DNA of 64,000 bases, taken from positions 372,001 through 436,000 of the forward strand of contig JAPQWV010000306.1 in NCBI GenBank assembly GCA_027422505.1, written 5' to 3'. Under the pieces are notes generated by a model that searched no databases, was not told the DNA's origin, and worked only from the letters and a program-made list of their open reading frames with translations. A program made the translations under genes and the position numbers. This document shows, in pieces, positions 10,147 to 20,727 of this stretch. This stretch comes from Craterostigma plantagineum (lineage: Eukaryota; Streptophyta; Magnoliopsida; Lamiales; Linderniaceae). The number at the start of each line of letters is the position of its first letter. Position 1 is the first letter of the stretch.

Positions 10147-10456
10147 ACTTCCCAGGAGGTCACCCATCCTAAGATTGCTTCAAGTAAAGCACGCTTAACT
10201 TCGAAGTTCTTTTGGATGGACTCCCGAAAAGGTAGGTCGACCTTGGTGATATGAGTAGTACTATCAATTCTCTTATACGATTCTTAGCCTGACACGCCCA
10301 TACGTTGCCAGTCTCAGGATCCCTCTCATTCGGGTGTCGGATCGGTTCGTTCATGTACCCCTTCACCTAGAAGCCTGCCAGGAGCCGCTCCTTGTCCGTG
10401 CACCTCTCTGGCACCGGCGATCACTCCCCGCCCTCATCGGCCCCGGTCGTCACATT
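10147..10456 (-). mobile_element. Cassandra-like fragment
   Basis: LTR part (10147-10304) from the middle of the 5S-derived region, then internal domain (10305-10456). The 5' LTR head and the primer site are missing. It abuts the broken family A LTR on the left. Confidence 0.8.
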
Positions 10457-10581
10457 TGTGAACAAAAATGGTTAGTTGTAGAACCGAACGTGTGTTCCCT
10501 AACCGCGGTTTGATACACTCATCATTGGCATCACTGATAACCCGGGCACCGGTGGAGTAGGGGCTACGCTCTGATACCACC
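10457..10581 (-). other. Leader and primer-binding site of a truncated LTR element
   Basis: The right end reads GCTCTGATACCA (10569-10580), the reverse complement of the primer site, directly before the LTR end at 10582. The rest is an LTR-element leader unlike the Cassandra internal domain. It shows that the short LTR at 10582-10739 also served, or was recombined, as a 5' LTR. Confidence 0.55.
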
Positions 10582-10739
10582 TGTGGCGGCCCTACTTTTC
10601 TAATTAAGATTATTGGCGGATTTCCGCAGCGTAAGCCGCGGAAGGCCCGTCTAGTTAAAACTTTTTCCTCAAACTTCCTAATTCATAAAATTACTTATTT
10701 AATTACATCAAAATCCCGTATTAATTTACGGGTATTACA
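10582..10739 (-). repeat. 158-bp 3' LTR of the minus-strand chromovirus
   Basis: Keeps both LTR ends (TGTAATACCCG ... GCCGCCACA on the minus strand) but lacks about 2.57 kb present in the 5' LTR of the same element (15379-18111). The deletion joins GAAGTTTGA to GGAAAAAGTTTTAA. Confidence 0.8.
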
Positions 10740-10752
10740 TTCTACCCCCCTT
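10740..10752 (-). other. Polypurine tract
   Basis: Reads TTAAGGGGGGTAGA on the minus strand directly before the LTR, and follows the end of pol by about 20 bp. Confidence 0.75.
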
Positions 10753-10773
10753 AAAAGAATTTCATCCCCGAAA

Positions 10774-12759
10774 TTATGCCGACTGGAATAACTCGGGATA
10801 ACGAACTCTCATTTCATCCTCACGCTCCCACGTGGCTTCCTCAACTGATTGATTCCGCCACAGAACTTTAACTAGCGGAATAGTCTTATTCCGTAGTCGT
10901 TTCGACTCGTACATCAAAATCTCTACGGGCTTCTCTTCGTAACTCAAGTCAGGCTTGAGTTGTCGATAAAGAAGTTCATCCTGGATCACATGACTCGGGT
11001 CCGCGACGTATTTTCGTAATGTTGATACGTGAAATACGTCGTGAACTTGCGACAGAGAAGTCGGCAATTCTATCTGATACGCAATCTCGCCGACTCGTTT
11101 GACTATCTTGAAGGGGCCTATGTATCTGGGACTTAGCTTGCCCTTCTTTCCAAAACGCTTTACTCCTTTCATTGGGGAAATCTTTAGAAATACTTGATCG
11201 TCTTCTGCGAACTCCGAGGGTCGTCGTCGATGATCTGCAAAGCTCTTCTGTCGACTTTGAGCAGTTCGCATTCGTTCTCGAATTTTGGTCACTGCCTCTG
11301 TTGTTTCTCGGATCATATCGGGTCCTAATAAAGCTCGTTCGCCGATTTCGTCCCAATGAATAGGGGATCGACATTTGCGCCCGTACAATGCCTCGTACGG
11401 TGCCATCCCGATCGTAGCATGAAAGCTATTGTTGTAAGAAAATTCGATCAGCGGCAAGTACTTACTCCAGTTTCCCTTGAAGTCTAGCACGCACGCTCGT
11501 AACATGTCCTCAAGGGTTTGGATCGTCCGTTCAGACTGCCCATCAGTCTGGGGATGATATGCAGTACTGAACGAGAGCTTCGTACCCATCGCTTCTTGTA
11601 GGCTCTGCCAGAAATTAGATAGAAATCTCGAATCTCGGTCCGAGACGATGGAGATTGGGATTCCATGGAGTCGAACAATTTCCTGAATGTACAATTCAGC
11701 ATACCGTTCCATAGAAAAAGTAGAGCTGATAGGAATGAAATGGGCTGATTTGGTTAGGCGATCAACAATCACCCAAATAGCATCGTGGCCTTTTGTCGTT
11801 TTAGGTAAACCAATGACGAAGTCCATTGTGATGTGATCCCATTTCCATTCGGGAATTGCTAAAGGATGCAGAGTTCCAGCTGGTCGCTGGTCTTCCGCTT
11901 TGATCAGCTGGCACGTCATACATCTACTTACGAACGTGGCGATGTCCTTTTTCATTCCCGGCCACCAATATATGATTCGCAAATCTTGGTACATCTTTGT
12001 CGCGCCCGGGTGTACTGAGTATGTTGTTGCGTGCGCCTCTGTCATTATCGCTCGTCGTAACTCCTCGTCATTGGGCACGTATAGCCGATTCTTGTATAAC
12101 AAGGTTCCGTCTGCCCGGATTTTGAAGTCTTCGGGTAGTGTATCCTTCGCCTTTAGGTAGAATTCATCCTCTTCTTGTGCTTTTTGAATTCGTTCTAGCA
12201 ACGTCGGCTGAAGAGTCAGCGTTGCTAGTCGCGTTTCGAGTTCACCTAAATTGACTATTTCCACTCCAAGCCTGTGCAACTCCGTACTCATCGCCTTTCG
12301 ACAAAGCGCGTCTGTGACTACGTTCGCTTTGCCCGGATGATAATTGATAACGCAGTCGTAGTCTTTTACAAGCTCTAGCCATCGTCTTTGTCTCATATTT
12401 AGCTCTTTCTGGGTGAAGAAATATTTCAGACTCTTATGGTCTGTAAAGCTTTCGCACCTTTCTCCGTAAAGGTAGTGCCTCCAAATCTTTAAGGCAAAGA
12501 CCACTGCTGCTAGTTCTAGATCATGGGTCGGATAATTCTTCTCGTACTCCTTCAGTTGTCTGGAGGCATACGCGATTACTTTACCATTCTGCATCAATAC
12601 GCATCCCAGTCCATTCTTCGAGGCGTCGCTGTAGACTGAGAATCCCCCAGTTCCCGAGGGTATAGTCAGAATAGGAGCAGATGTAAGTCGCTTCTTCAGC
12701 TCCTGAAAACTTTGTTCGCAAGCTTCAGACCACTTGAAAGGTACGTTCTTTCTTGACAA
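10774..12759 (-). CDS. Chromovirus RNase H - integrase - chromodomain frame
   Basis: Open for 661 codons. RNase H: YSDAS (D45), DLELAA (E82), FTDHKS (D107), TDAL (D150; the usual ADALSRK reads TDALCRK). Integrase zinc finger H243, H250, C280, C283. Catalytic core D313, D374 and E410, with the DD35E spacing of retroviral-type integrases. Then the GPF motif [10 protein letters not shown] (about 545-553) and a C-terminal chromodomain (about 608-661) with [14 protein letters not shown] and YPELF. It is the C-terminal part of a Gag-Pol polyprotein. The apparent start is not a real initiation site: the coding sense continues upstream to 12857, cut there by TGA. The function would be reverse transcription and integration, with the chromodomain steering insertion to heterochromatin. 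Isolated from RT, it is probably not expressed as such. Confidence 0.85.
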   Translation of the reverse strand: MSRKNVPFKWSEACEQSFQELKKRLTSAPILTIPSGTGGFSVYSDASKNGLGCVLMQNGKVIAYASRQLKEYEKNYPTHDLELAAVVFALKIWRHYLYGERCESFTDHKSLKYFFTQKELNMRQRRWLELVKDYDCVINYHPGKANVVTDALCRKAMSTELHRLGVEIVNLGELETRLATLTLQPTLLERIQKAQEEDEFYLKAKDTLPEDFKIRADGTLLYKNRLYVPNDEELRRAIMTEAHATTYSVHPGATKMYQDLRIIYWWPGMKKDIATFVSRCMTCQLIKAEDQRPAGTLHPLAIPEWKWDHITMDFVIGLPKTTKGHDAIWVIVDRLTKSAHFIPISSTFSMERYAELYIQEIVRLHGIPISIVSDRDSRFLSNFWQSLQEAMGTKLSFSTAYHPQTDGQSERTIQTLEDMLRACVLDFKGNWSKYLPLIEFSYNNSFHATIGMAPYEALYGRKCRSPIHWDEIGERALLGPDMIRETTEAVTKIRERMRTAQSRQKSFADHRRRPSEFAEDDQVFLKISPMKGVKRFGKKGKLSPRYIGPFKIVKRVGEIAYQIELPTSLSQVHDVFHVSTLRKYVADPSHVIQDELLYRQLKPDLSYEEKPVEILMYESKRLRNKTIPLVKVLWRNQSVEEATWEREDEMRVRYPELFQSA

Positions 12760-13209
12760 GTTCGTCAGAGTCGAGGCAATGCTAAAGAAGTCAGCTATGA
12801 ACTTACGGTAATATCCCGCAAGTCCTAGAAAACTTCGGACCTCGGTCGGAGTAGTTGGTCATGGCCAATTGTTCACGGCCTCAATCTTACTCGGGTCCAC
12901 GGAGATTCCACTCCCGGAAATCACGTGTCCCAAGAAGGCTACTTGCTCAAGCCAAAATTCGCATTTCTTGAATTTGGCATAGTGCTGTTTTTCACGCAAG
13001 GTTCCTAAGACGATTCCTAAATGATTCTCATGTTCCTCCCTCGTCTTAGAATAGCTCAGGATATCGTCAATAAAGACGATTACGAAACGGTCGAGATAGT
13101 TTTTAAAAACTCGATTCATCAAGTCCATAAAAGCAGCTGGAGCATTTGTCAGTCCAAAAGGCATGACCAGAATGGCCGTACCTTGTACTGAATGCGGTTT
13201 TAGGAACAT
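12760..13209 (-). pseudogene. Chromovirus reverse transcriptase, palm/thumb part
   Basis: Contains [13 protein letters not shown] and the catalytic FIDDIL motif (usual YVDD/FIDD), then the thumb to DWPRP-like residues. An in-frame TGA at about 12859-12861 replaces CGA in the sister copy at about 20120 (NDWPRPTT), a C-to-T change at CpG. An 8-bp deletion (ACGAGTTT in the sister) lies just upstream of VMPFG. Confidence 0.85.
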
Positions 13210-13224
13210 CTACCTCCCTGATCT

Positions 13225-13596
13225 TCAACTGATGGTATCCCGGAGGTCAATTTTCGAGAATACCATAGCACCCTGTAGTTGGTCGAATAGATCATCGATC
13301 CTCGGTAACGAGTACTTATTCTTGATCGTGATCTTGTTCAATTCCCGATAGTCGATACACAGTCGCATCGACCCATCTTTCTTCCGTACGAATAAAACCG
13401 GTGCTCCCCATGGTGAAAAACTGGGTTGAATAAACCCTTTTTGCAACAAGTCCTCTAGCTGTTCCTTCAATTCTTTCAGTTCGTTCGGCGCTAGTCGATA
13501 GGGAGCTTTGGAGATTGGGGCAGACCCCGGCATCAGATCTATCGTAAACTGTATTTCTCGATCAGAGATCATCGGGAAATACATCAGTATACTCAT
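13225..13596 (-). pseudogene. Chromovirus reverse transcriptase, fingers part
   Basis: Motifs [41 protein letters not shown] and [13 protein letters not shown]. Relative to the plus-strand sister it has a 14-bp deletion before the fingers (removing the LPGLPP-like residues) and a 4-bp deletion after SKIDLR, both shifting frame. Confidence 0.85.
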
Positions 13597-13861
13597 TAAC
13601 TATCGGTACATCCTTCAGTTCTGGCTGAGGTAACTCCTCTGCCTTCACCGCATATACTAGATAAGACTCACAACCGGACCTCAACAGTCGTTGAGCCTTC
13701 AACGCAGAGATTTGCGGAATACGACTCATAGTAGTTTTTCCCGAAAAAGTAAACACCCCTTCTTCGGGCAGTTGAAATTTTACGACCTTCTTGTGACAAT
13801 CTATAATGGCTCCATATCTCGAGAGCCAATCCATCCCAAAGATAACATCATAGTCATTCAT
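13562..13861 (-). pseudogene. Chromovirus protease C-terminal region and linker
   Basis: Begins DVIFGMDWLSRYGA, the C-terminal signature of gypsy aspartic proteases, then an ISALKAQRLL linker and VFPDDL, the normal lead-in to RT. Out of frame with the protease N-terminus (ending at 13858) by a small shift. Confidence 0.8.
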
Positions 13862-14709
13862 TGGGATACAATCAGGTCGACGCTCAGATCTCTACCATCA
13901 ATGTTAACGGAGCATCCTTCCAGCACTTGGTTAGTGCGCGTCGGATCACCGTGTGGTAGGGTAACTATGTAATTGCACTCAGCTAAGGTAGGAGAAACTC
14001 CCACCTTTTCCACATATTTGGCTGACACAAATGAATGTGTGGCCCCAGAGTCAATTAACACAGAGGTGGGCACGTTATAGATAGTCAACGTACCCGTGAC
14101 CACAGAAGGATTTGCTTCGACCTCCTCATTCGTTAGAGTAAAAACTCGTGCTGGTACTAGTGGAGGTCGTATTAAAGGTTGGGTTGGAACTTGCGGTATC
14201 TTCTCATTACAGACCCTGGCATAGTGGCCAATCTTTCCGCACCGGAAGCACTGGGGAGTTGGGTTTGGTCTTGGCCCATGGCATAGTCCGTAGTGGTAGC
14301 GCCCACACTGCCGACACTGAGGTACAGTGTTTAGGGGTCGGTTTGAAACGTTAGCTGGTCCTTGGTTTGGCCTCGGTCTCCAGTTCTGCTGGCCTGGTTG
14401 ATTTCCACGATTGTTCAGATTCTTGCCAAAGAACGGGCATTTCTGATTCCCTCCTCCTTGTTGCACTTCTGCCCGTCGCTTTGCATCTTGAGCCTTGGTA
14501 ACTCTACTCTCTGCTTGCTCTGCTAATATTGCTCGTTCAGCGATACGAGCGTAAGTCTTTCCATCGGTATCGTACATGCTTACATTTCGGAAGATCTCGG
14601 GTTTGAGACCTTCCAGAAAACGTTCGATCTTCAGTTCATCTGTAGCCACTATATGCGGCGCAAACCTTGAGAGTTGCTCGAACTTGCGGATGTAATCCGC
14701 CACTGACAT
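13858..14709 (-). pseudogene. Chromovirus Gag C-terminus with zinc knuckle and protease N-terminus
   Basis: 283 codons. Capsid end (SVADYIRKFEQLSRFAPH ... LEGLKPEIFRNVSM), basic linker, zinc knuckle CFRCGKIGHYARVC (C-x2-C-x4-H-x4-C), then the protease with catalytic LIDSGATHSFVS. The catalytic Asp is intact. It is separated from the Gag N-terminus by a stop (TAA for GAA in the sister) at about 14730. Confidence 0.85.
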
Positions 14710-14807
14710 TCCTCCTTGTTTGAGGTTGATGAATTAGTTCAGCTTCTGTGCTCTATCAGGTGCAGTAAAGTACTTGCCCCGAAAGAGTGCTTTGAATCTC
14801 TCCCAAG

Positions 14808-15215
14808 TCATAGTATTGGGATCTCGAGCACCTGAATGGTGTCCCACCAGTAGCCCGCGTTCCCACGTAACATAAAGGTGGCACACGTCACCTTTTCAGT
14901 ATCAGGCAGGTGGCTAACTCGGAACATATTTTCTATTGTTCTGAGCCAATCCTCCGCAAAGGTAGGATCGACTGCTTCCTCGAACGAAGGGGGGTTTAAC
15001 CGTCGGAACCTTTCCCCGGCAGCCTCTACCCGTTCTAGGCCAGGGGATGAGTGACGTTCCGAGGAATTTTGGCGATGGATGAGATCATTAATCTGATCGG
15101 ACTGCCGCCGAATCAGATCAGTTAACTGATGACTGGTAGAGCGGTTCTCATTCGGTGGGGATTCCGAACCCGCCCTACGACTAGTTTCACCCGCTTCTCT
15201 ACGTGTCCTTGGCAT
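14808..15215 (-). pseudogene. Chromovirus Gag N-terminus
   Basis: Starts MPRTRREAGETSRR, the same start as the sister at 18501. Includes RFRRLNPPSFEEA, DWLRTIENMF and GNAGYWWDTI of the retrotransposon Gag domain. The frame is lost at 14808 by a small deletion after VLE; coding sense resumes and is broken again by TAA near 14730. The start is supported by its position about 150 bp after the primer site in both copies. Confidence 0.85.
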
Positions 15216-15364
15216 TTCTTAACTATTTCTACAATTATTCACGGAAAGTACATATATCATATAACACATAATCACATAATCAATCATCATTTCTTACAGG
15301 CCAGACTGGTTCTCCAGGCTTTTGAGCGGCAGTACATGGACAGTCTTCAGAATCTAAAGCCGAA

Positions 15365-15376
15365 GCTCTGATACCA
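15365..15376 (-). other. tRNA-iMet primer-binding site
   Basis: GCTCTGATACCA, the reverse complement of TGGTATCAGAGC, two bases inside the 5' LTR end (15379). It marks the start of minus-strand DNA synthesis of the element. Confidence 0.9.
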
Positions 15377-16429
15377 CCTGTGGCGACCCTACTTTTCTAA
15401 TTAGGATTATTGGTAGATTTCCGCAGCGTAAGCCGCAGAAGGCCAGTCTAATTAAAACTTTTTCCTAAAATAATATACAGTATTATAAACATCCGGCTAC
15501 ATCGTCATCTCTGTACACGGGCTGAAGCCCCAAAAATATGAAAAGAACAAAAGTCCTACAGACGCTCGACAAGTCTTCATCCATGTACCGCACCGCCCTC
15601 AAAAGTCCGTGGAGCACCGCCACCAGCCGCCTCAGTCACGACGCGTATCAGCGTCGGACTCAGTACCTACAACACGTAAACACTGAGCAATTTGCCCAGT
15701 AGGTGAATAAAATGCATGTATGCAAGTGTGCACTCAATCCCAAATCCAATATCTCACAACATGATATAATGCACACTCTTCTTTTCCCACATTCCTATTT
15801 CACTCAACACAGGGCCCTAGGTTAGGCTCGACACCTCCGCACGCAATAGACTACTGGGAGGCCACCCCCAAGTCTCGCGGCGAGCTATGCCGGTAGTGCA
15901 CTGATCGATCACGTCAATGTCCTCCTACCAGGTCGTATACCTCCCGATCACAAAGAAAATCCCATCCGGCGGTATGCACCCCGAATCGATCACGTCCGGG
16001 TAGACAGATCGATCACGTCTGTCTCCGCCAGGTGCCCAGTGAGCCCAACCTCGACTCCTCTAAGAGTCACCAATCACAAGCATCTCTTTCTACCCCGTAC
16101 GTCAATATCTCATATTATTACCGTCACACTACGGTACAAACATCTCTCGCCCTAACGTGCTATGCATGTGCCATTCATATAAAAATATCATAAAACATGA
16201 TTTATATAAAACGTACGTAAAACATATAAGTCACATAAGTCACGTAAATCACATAATCACATGAAACACATAATTGTGTTTACGTATTGTAGATGGATAA
16301 TCCACCTACTTGTCCTCCTGCTACAGTCAAATAGAAGGTCTGGCGTAGTCCCTATATTTCGATCCTCTGAATATAATAAATATTATCATATCAGTATATT
16401 TACTAAACTGTATAAGTTTTTTTAAGTTC

Positions 16430-16560
16430 CCAAACCCTAATTATAGAAAACCCTAAAATTTATGAAAACTTAAAAATAATGATATTCTTAAAAACAAATA
16501 AACCCTAAGATATCGAAAACCCTAGAAATAGTAAAACCCTAAAATTAGCAAAATTCTAAA
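16430..16560 (-). promoter_or_regulatory. Telo-box-like cluster
   Basis: Five AAACCCTA-type motifs in 130 bp. Known: plant TRB-family proteins bind AAACCCTA telo-boxes. Any regulatory role in this LTR is inference. The plus-strand LTR has the complement (TAGGGTTT) at 9080-9175. Confidence 0.45.
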
Positions 16561-16584
16561 ATATCGAAAACTTATTAAGTGTAG

Positions 16585-17390
16585 AATACTACTGAAATCA
16601 TGTTGAGTATCGAAATCTTTTTGTGAGGATTCAAATGTCAAGACCTTCTGTGTATAAAAATAAAGCTCGAGACCATAAAATGTTGAAGGCTTATATAATA
16701 TCGAAACCCTCTAAATATAAATGTCGAGACATCACTTAGTACGAGATCCTATTTATTAAAATGTCGAGAAACAGAAAACATATGCCGAGTTCTCCAGATA
16801 ATATCGAAGCTTTTTACTTATATCAAGATCTTTTGTGAGAAAAATGTCGAGCTTATCCTGTCACTATATGTCTCGACATCTATCTATAATACATCTCCAA
16901 AATCGATTTATAAAGCATCTCAAATTCTCTTTATTTCAGATCTCGAGTCTTATTGAAAAACAATTGTCGATATCTTTCATTGAGTATCAAATATCGAACT
17001 CAATGTTGTCGAGATCTATCAAAGAACTAAATGTCGACCTCTTATTATATATATCATCAAACAATATCGAGACACCTTAGTAAATATCGAGACCTATTGA
17101 TAATATCGAGACCTTGATAAAAATTGAAATGTCGAGTTTTAGCATAATAGAAAATGTCGAGATGTGAGTGATGGGAAGATGTCGAGTTGTATAGTTGTTA
17201 AAGTCGAGACTTTCTCTGTGATAAATGTCGAAACCTATAAAATGTCGATATCTACCACATCTAATAAATGTCGAGACAAAACACAACACGAGATCTATGT
17301 CGACATTTTCCTAAACATGTCTCGACATCTTCCTACCATATCATGTATCGACATGTGTACATTCAAAACACAGTTTTCATCGAGACTTAT
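16585..17390 (-). repeat. AAATGTCGAGA motif array
   Basis: More than 20 copies of AAATGTCGAGA or variants at irregular 15-40 bp spacing; the reverse complement of the TCTCGACATTT array in the plus-strand family A LTRs. Confidence 0.9.
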
Positions 17391-18111
17391 TAATCCTCAT
17401 GAACATCACTTCTTCGAAAGTCACCAAACCCATTCTTCATATGATATAAACACTCAAACACGATAACTTCCATTTTTCAGAATCTAAACCCTAAGCTGTA
17501 TTTATAATTTGAAAATTTCCCAACATAATCACACAAGATACCCCAATATAATCATGAGAATAAAGATTATAAGATTGATAGTTATACGAAAAGATCATAT
17601 ACACATATGTTTATGTCTTGAAAATATATTAAATACACTAATGAGAAGGTTTCCTTTTTGCATACCTTACTTCGGCCGATCTCTATGTAGTTAAGTTCTT
17701 GGATTATAGTGTTGGAACTTCTTCCTATGTTTAGGGTTTTTCTTACTCGAAACCTTTGATGTCGCATATGATATAGATAAGTATTGAGTTTTTCAAAGCT
17801 ATAATGATGGGATGTGCTCCCCAACGATTCCTTTACCTTAGGATTAAGCAAGCTTATCATAACATTATATATGAGTTGGGCCTTAATTATGTATCTATAT
17901 AAATATTAAATAGCCCAACATTATATGTTCGTATATTGTTTATTTATTCATTATATTATTATTTTTATTATGATAAAATTTTGAAATATTTTTGGGATGA
18001 TTAAATCTTATATTTTTGTTCCGCAATGTAATGTTTTTTTTCAAACTTCCTAATTCATAAAATTACTTATTTAATTACATCAAAATCCCGTATTAATTTA
18101 CGGGTATTACA

Positions 18112-18337
18112 TTTTTTGAGGGCGGTGCGGTACATGGATGAAGACCTGTGGAGCGTCTGTAGGATTTTGTCTTTTGATATTTTTGGGGCTTCGGCTCGTG
18201 TACAGAGATAACGATGTTGACGTATTTTTATATTAGTGTATATTATTTTAGGAAAAAGTTTTAATTAGACGGGCCTTCCGCGGCTTACGTTGCGGAAATC
18301 CGCCAATAATCCTAGTTAGAGAAGTAGGGTCGCCACA
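18112..18337 (+). repeat. 5' LTR remnant
   Basis: Starts within the conserved TTTTGAGGGCGGTGCGG block and ends GGGTCGCCACA, as the 3' LTR does at 24714. The upstream 2.2 kb is missing; the cut abuts the minus-strand element. Confidence 0.8.
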
Positions 18338-18339
18338 GG

Positions 18340-18351
18340 TGGTATCAAAGC
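18340..18351 (+). other. Primer-binding site
   Basis: TGGTATCAAAGC, one mismatch from the tRNA-iMet consensus, two bases after the LTR end. Confidence 0.85.
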
Positions 18352-18500
18352 GTAGGCTTTAGATTCTGCAGACTGTCCATGTACTGCCGCTCAAAAGCCT
18401 GGAGAACCAGTCTGGCCTGTAAGAAATGATGATTGATTATGTGATTATGTGTTATTTGATATATGTACTTTTTGTGAATAATTGTAGAAATAGTTAAGAA

Positions 18501-19376
18501 ATGCCAAGGACACGTAGAGAAGCGGGTGAAACTAGTCGTAGGGCGGGTTCGGAATCCCCACCTAATGAGGACCGCTCTACCATTCATCAGTTAACTGATC
18601 TGATTCGGCGGCAGTCCGATCAGATTAATGATCTCATCCATCGCCAAAATTCCTCGGAACGTCACTCATCCCCTGGCCTAGAACGGGTAGAGGCTGCCGG
18701 GGAAAGATTCCGACGGTTAAACCCCCCTTCGTTCGAGGAAGCAGTCGATCCTACCTTTGCGGAGGATTGGCTCAGAACAATAGAAAATATGTTCCGAGTT
18801 AGCCACCTGCCTGATACTGAAAAAGGTGACGTGTGCCACCTTTATGTTACGTGGGAACGCGGGCTACTGGTGGGACACCATTCAGGTGCTCGAGGATCCC
18901 ACTACTATGACTTGGGAGAGATTCAAAGCACTCTTTCGGGGCAAGTACTTTACTGCACTTGATAGAGCACAGAAGCTGAACGAATTCATCAACCTCAAAC
19001 AAGGAGGAATGTCAGTGGCGGATTACATCCGCAAGTTCGAGCAACTCTCAAGGTTTGCGCCGCATATAGTGGCTACAGATGAACTGAAGATCGAACGTTT
19101 TCTGGAAGGTCTCAAACCCGAGATCTTTCGAAATGTAAGCATGTACGATACCGAGGGAAAGACTTACGCTCGTATCGCTGAACGAGCAATATTAGCAGAG
19201 CAAGCAGAGAGTAGAGTTACCAAGGTCAAGATGCAAAGCGACGGGAAGAAGTGCAACAAGGAGGAGGGAATCAGAAACGCCCGTTCTTTGGCAAGAATCT
19301 GAACAATCGTGGAAATCAACCAGGCCAGCAGAACTTGAGACCGAGGCCAAACCAAGGACCAGCTAACGTTTCAAAC
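18501..19376 (+). pseudogene. Chromovirus Gag, truncated
   Basis: Starts MPRTRREAGETSRR. Frame-shifted near 18820 by an extra A in an A-run. Resumes through GNAGYWWDTI, FINLKQGGMSVADYIRKFEQ and LEGLKPEIFRNVSM. A further shift near 19230 precedes the basic linker. The sequence then jumps at about 19376 straight to the region just before RT. Comparison with the minus-strand copy shows about 750 bp missing, which held the CCHC knuckle and the aspartic protease. Confidence 0.85.
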
Positions 19377-20727
19377 TGAAGTATTTCCCGATGATCTCCC
19401 GGGGTTACCCCCTGATCGAGAAATACAGTTTACGATAGATATGATGCCGGGGTCCACCCCAATCTCCAAAGCTCCCTATCGACTAGCGCCGAACGAACTG
19501 AAAGAATTGAAGGAACAGCTAGAGGACTTGTTGCAAAAAGGGTTTATTCAACCCAGTTTTTCACCATGGGGAGCACCGGTTTTATTCGTACGGAAGAAAG
19601 ATGGGTCGATGCGACTGTGTATCGACTATCGGGAATTGAACAAGATCACGATCAAGAATAAATACTCGTTACCGAGGATCGATGATCTATTCGACCAAGT
19701 GCTATGGTATTCTCGAAAATTGACCTCCGTTCGGGATACCATCAGTTGAAGATCAGGGAGGTAGATGTTCCTAAAACCGCATTCAGTACAAGGTACGGCC
19801 ATTACGAGTTTCTGGTCATGCCTTTTGGACTGACAAATGCTCCAGCTGCTTTTATGGACTTGATGAATCGAGTTTTTAAGAACTATCTCGACCGTTTCGT
19901 AATCGTCTTTATTGACGATATCCTGATCTATTCTAAGATGAGGGAGGAACACGAGAATCATTTATGAATCGTCTGAGGAACCTTGCGTGAAAAACAGCTC
20001 TACGCCAAATTCAAGAAATGCGAATTTTGGCTTGAGCAAGTAGCCTTCTTGGGACACGTGATTTCCGGGAGTGGAATCTCCGTGGACCCGAGTAAGATTG
20101 AGGCCGTGAACGATTGGCCACGACCAACTACTCCGACCGAGGTTCGAAGTTTTCTAGGACTTGCGGGATATTACCGTAAGTTCATAGCTGACTTCTCTAG
20201 CATTGCCTGGACTCTGACGAACTTGACCAGAAAGAACGTACCTTTCAAGTGGTCTGAAGCTTGCGAACAAAGTTTTCAGGAGCTGAAGAAGCGACTCACA
20301 TCTGCTCCTATTCTTACTATACCCTCGGGAACTGGGGGGATTCTCAGTCTACAGCGACGCCTCAAAGAATGGACTGGGATGCGTATTGATGCAGAATGGT
20401 AAAGTAATCTCGTATGCCTCCAGACAACTGAAGGAGTACGAGAAGAATTATCCGACCCATGATCTAGAACTAGCAGCAGTGGTCTTTGCCTTAAAGATTT
20501 GGAGGCACTACCTTTACGGAGAAAGGTGCGAAATCTTTACAGACCATAAGAGTCTGAAATATTTCTTCACCCAGAAAGAGCTAAATATGAGACAAAGACG
20601 ATGGCTAGAGCTTGTAAAAGACTACGACTGCGTTATCAATTATCATCCGGGCAAAGCGAACGTAGTCGCAGACGCGCTTAGTCGAAAGGCGATGAGTACG
20701 GAGTTGCACAGGCTTGGAGTGGAATAG
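19377..20727 (+). pseudogene. Chromovirus reverse transcriptase - RNase H
   Basis: Preserves the LPGLPP lead-in deleted in the sister, then [48 protein letters not shown] and the RNase H motifs (FTDHKS, ADALSRK). Breaks: a 7-bp deletion near 19700, TGA for GGA at about 19965, an extra G in a G-run near 20337 shifting the RNase H DAS motif, and a 1-bp deletion at about 20725 ending the frame. Confidence 0.85.

Larger units (their letters stand above)
10582..18111 (-). mobile_element. Ty3/gypsy chromovirus (Del/Tekay-like), minus strand
   Basis: On the minus strand: 5' LTR (18111-15379), primer site (15376-15365), gag (15215-13858), protease, RT, RNase H, integrase with C-terminal chromodomain (to 10774), polypurine tract (10752-10740) and a very short 3' LTR (10739-10582). 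Domain order RT-RH-IN makes it Ty3/gypsy. The chromodomain and kilobase-long LTR point to the Del/Tekay lineage. At least four small deletions and two stops break the polyprotein before RNase H. Confidence 0.85.
15379..18111 (-). repeat. 2.7-kb 5' LTR of the minus-strand chromovirus
   Basis: TGTGGCGACC ... GGGTATTACA in plus-strand reading. Contains the hairpin (15682-15700), GATCGATCACGTC units (15902-16022), an AAACCCTA cluster (16430-16560) and the AAATGTCGAGA array (16585-17390). The promoter-proximal end (17400-18111) differs from the plus-strand family A LTRs, so this is a related but distinct subfamily. No genes. Confidence 0.85.

Noticed and set aside
10774..12759. Pararetrovirus (caulimovirus) polyprotein
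   Set aside because: It has integrase, chromodomain, primer site, PPT and LTRs, and lacks movement-protein motifs; it is Ty3/gypsy.
7679..18337. Minus-strand chromovirus inserted into the 5' LTR of the plus-strand one
   Set aside because: The LTR pieces on either side (ending 10146, starting 18112) overlap in content rather than being complementary, and no target duplication is seen; a rearrangement fits better.
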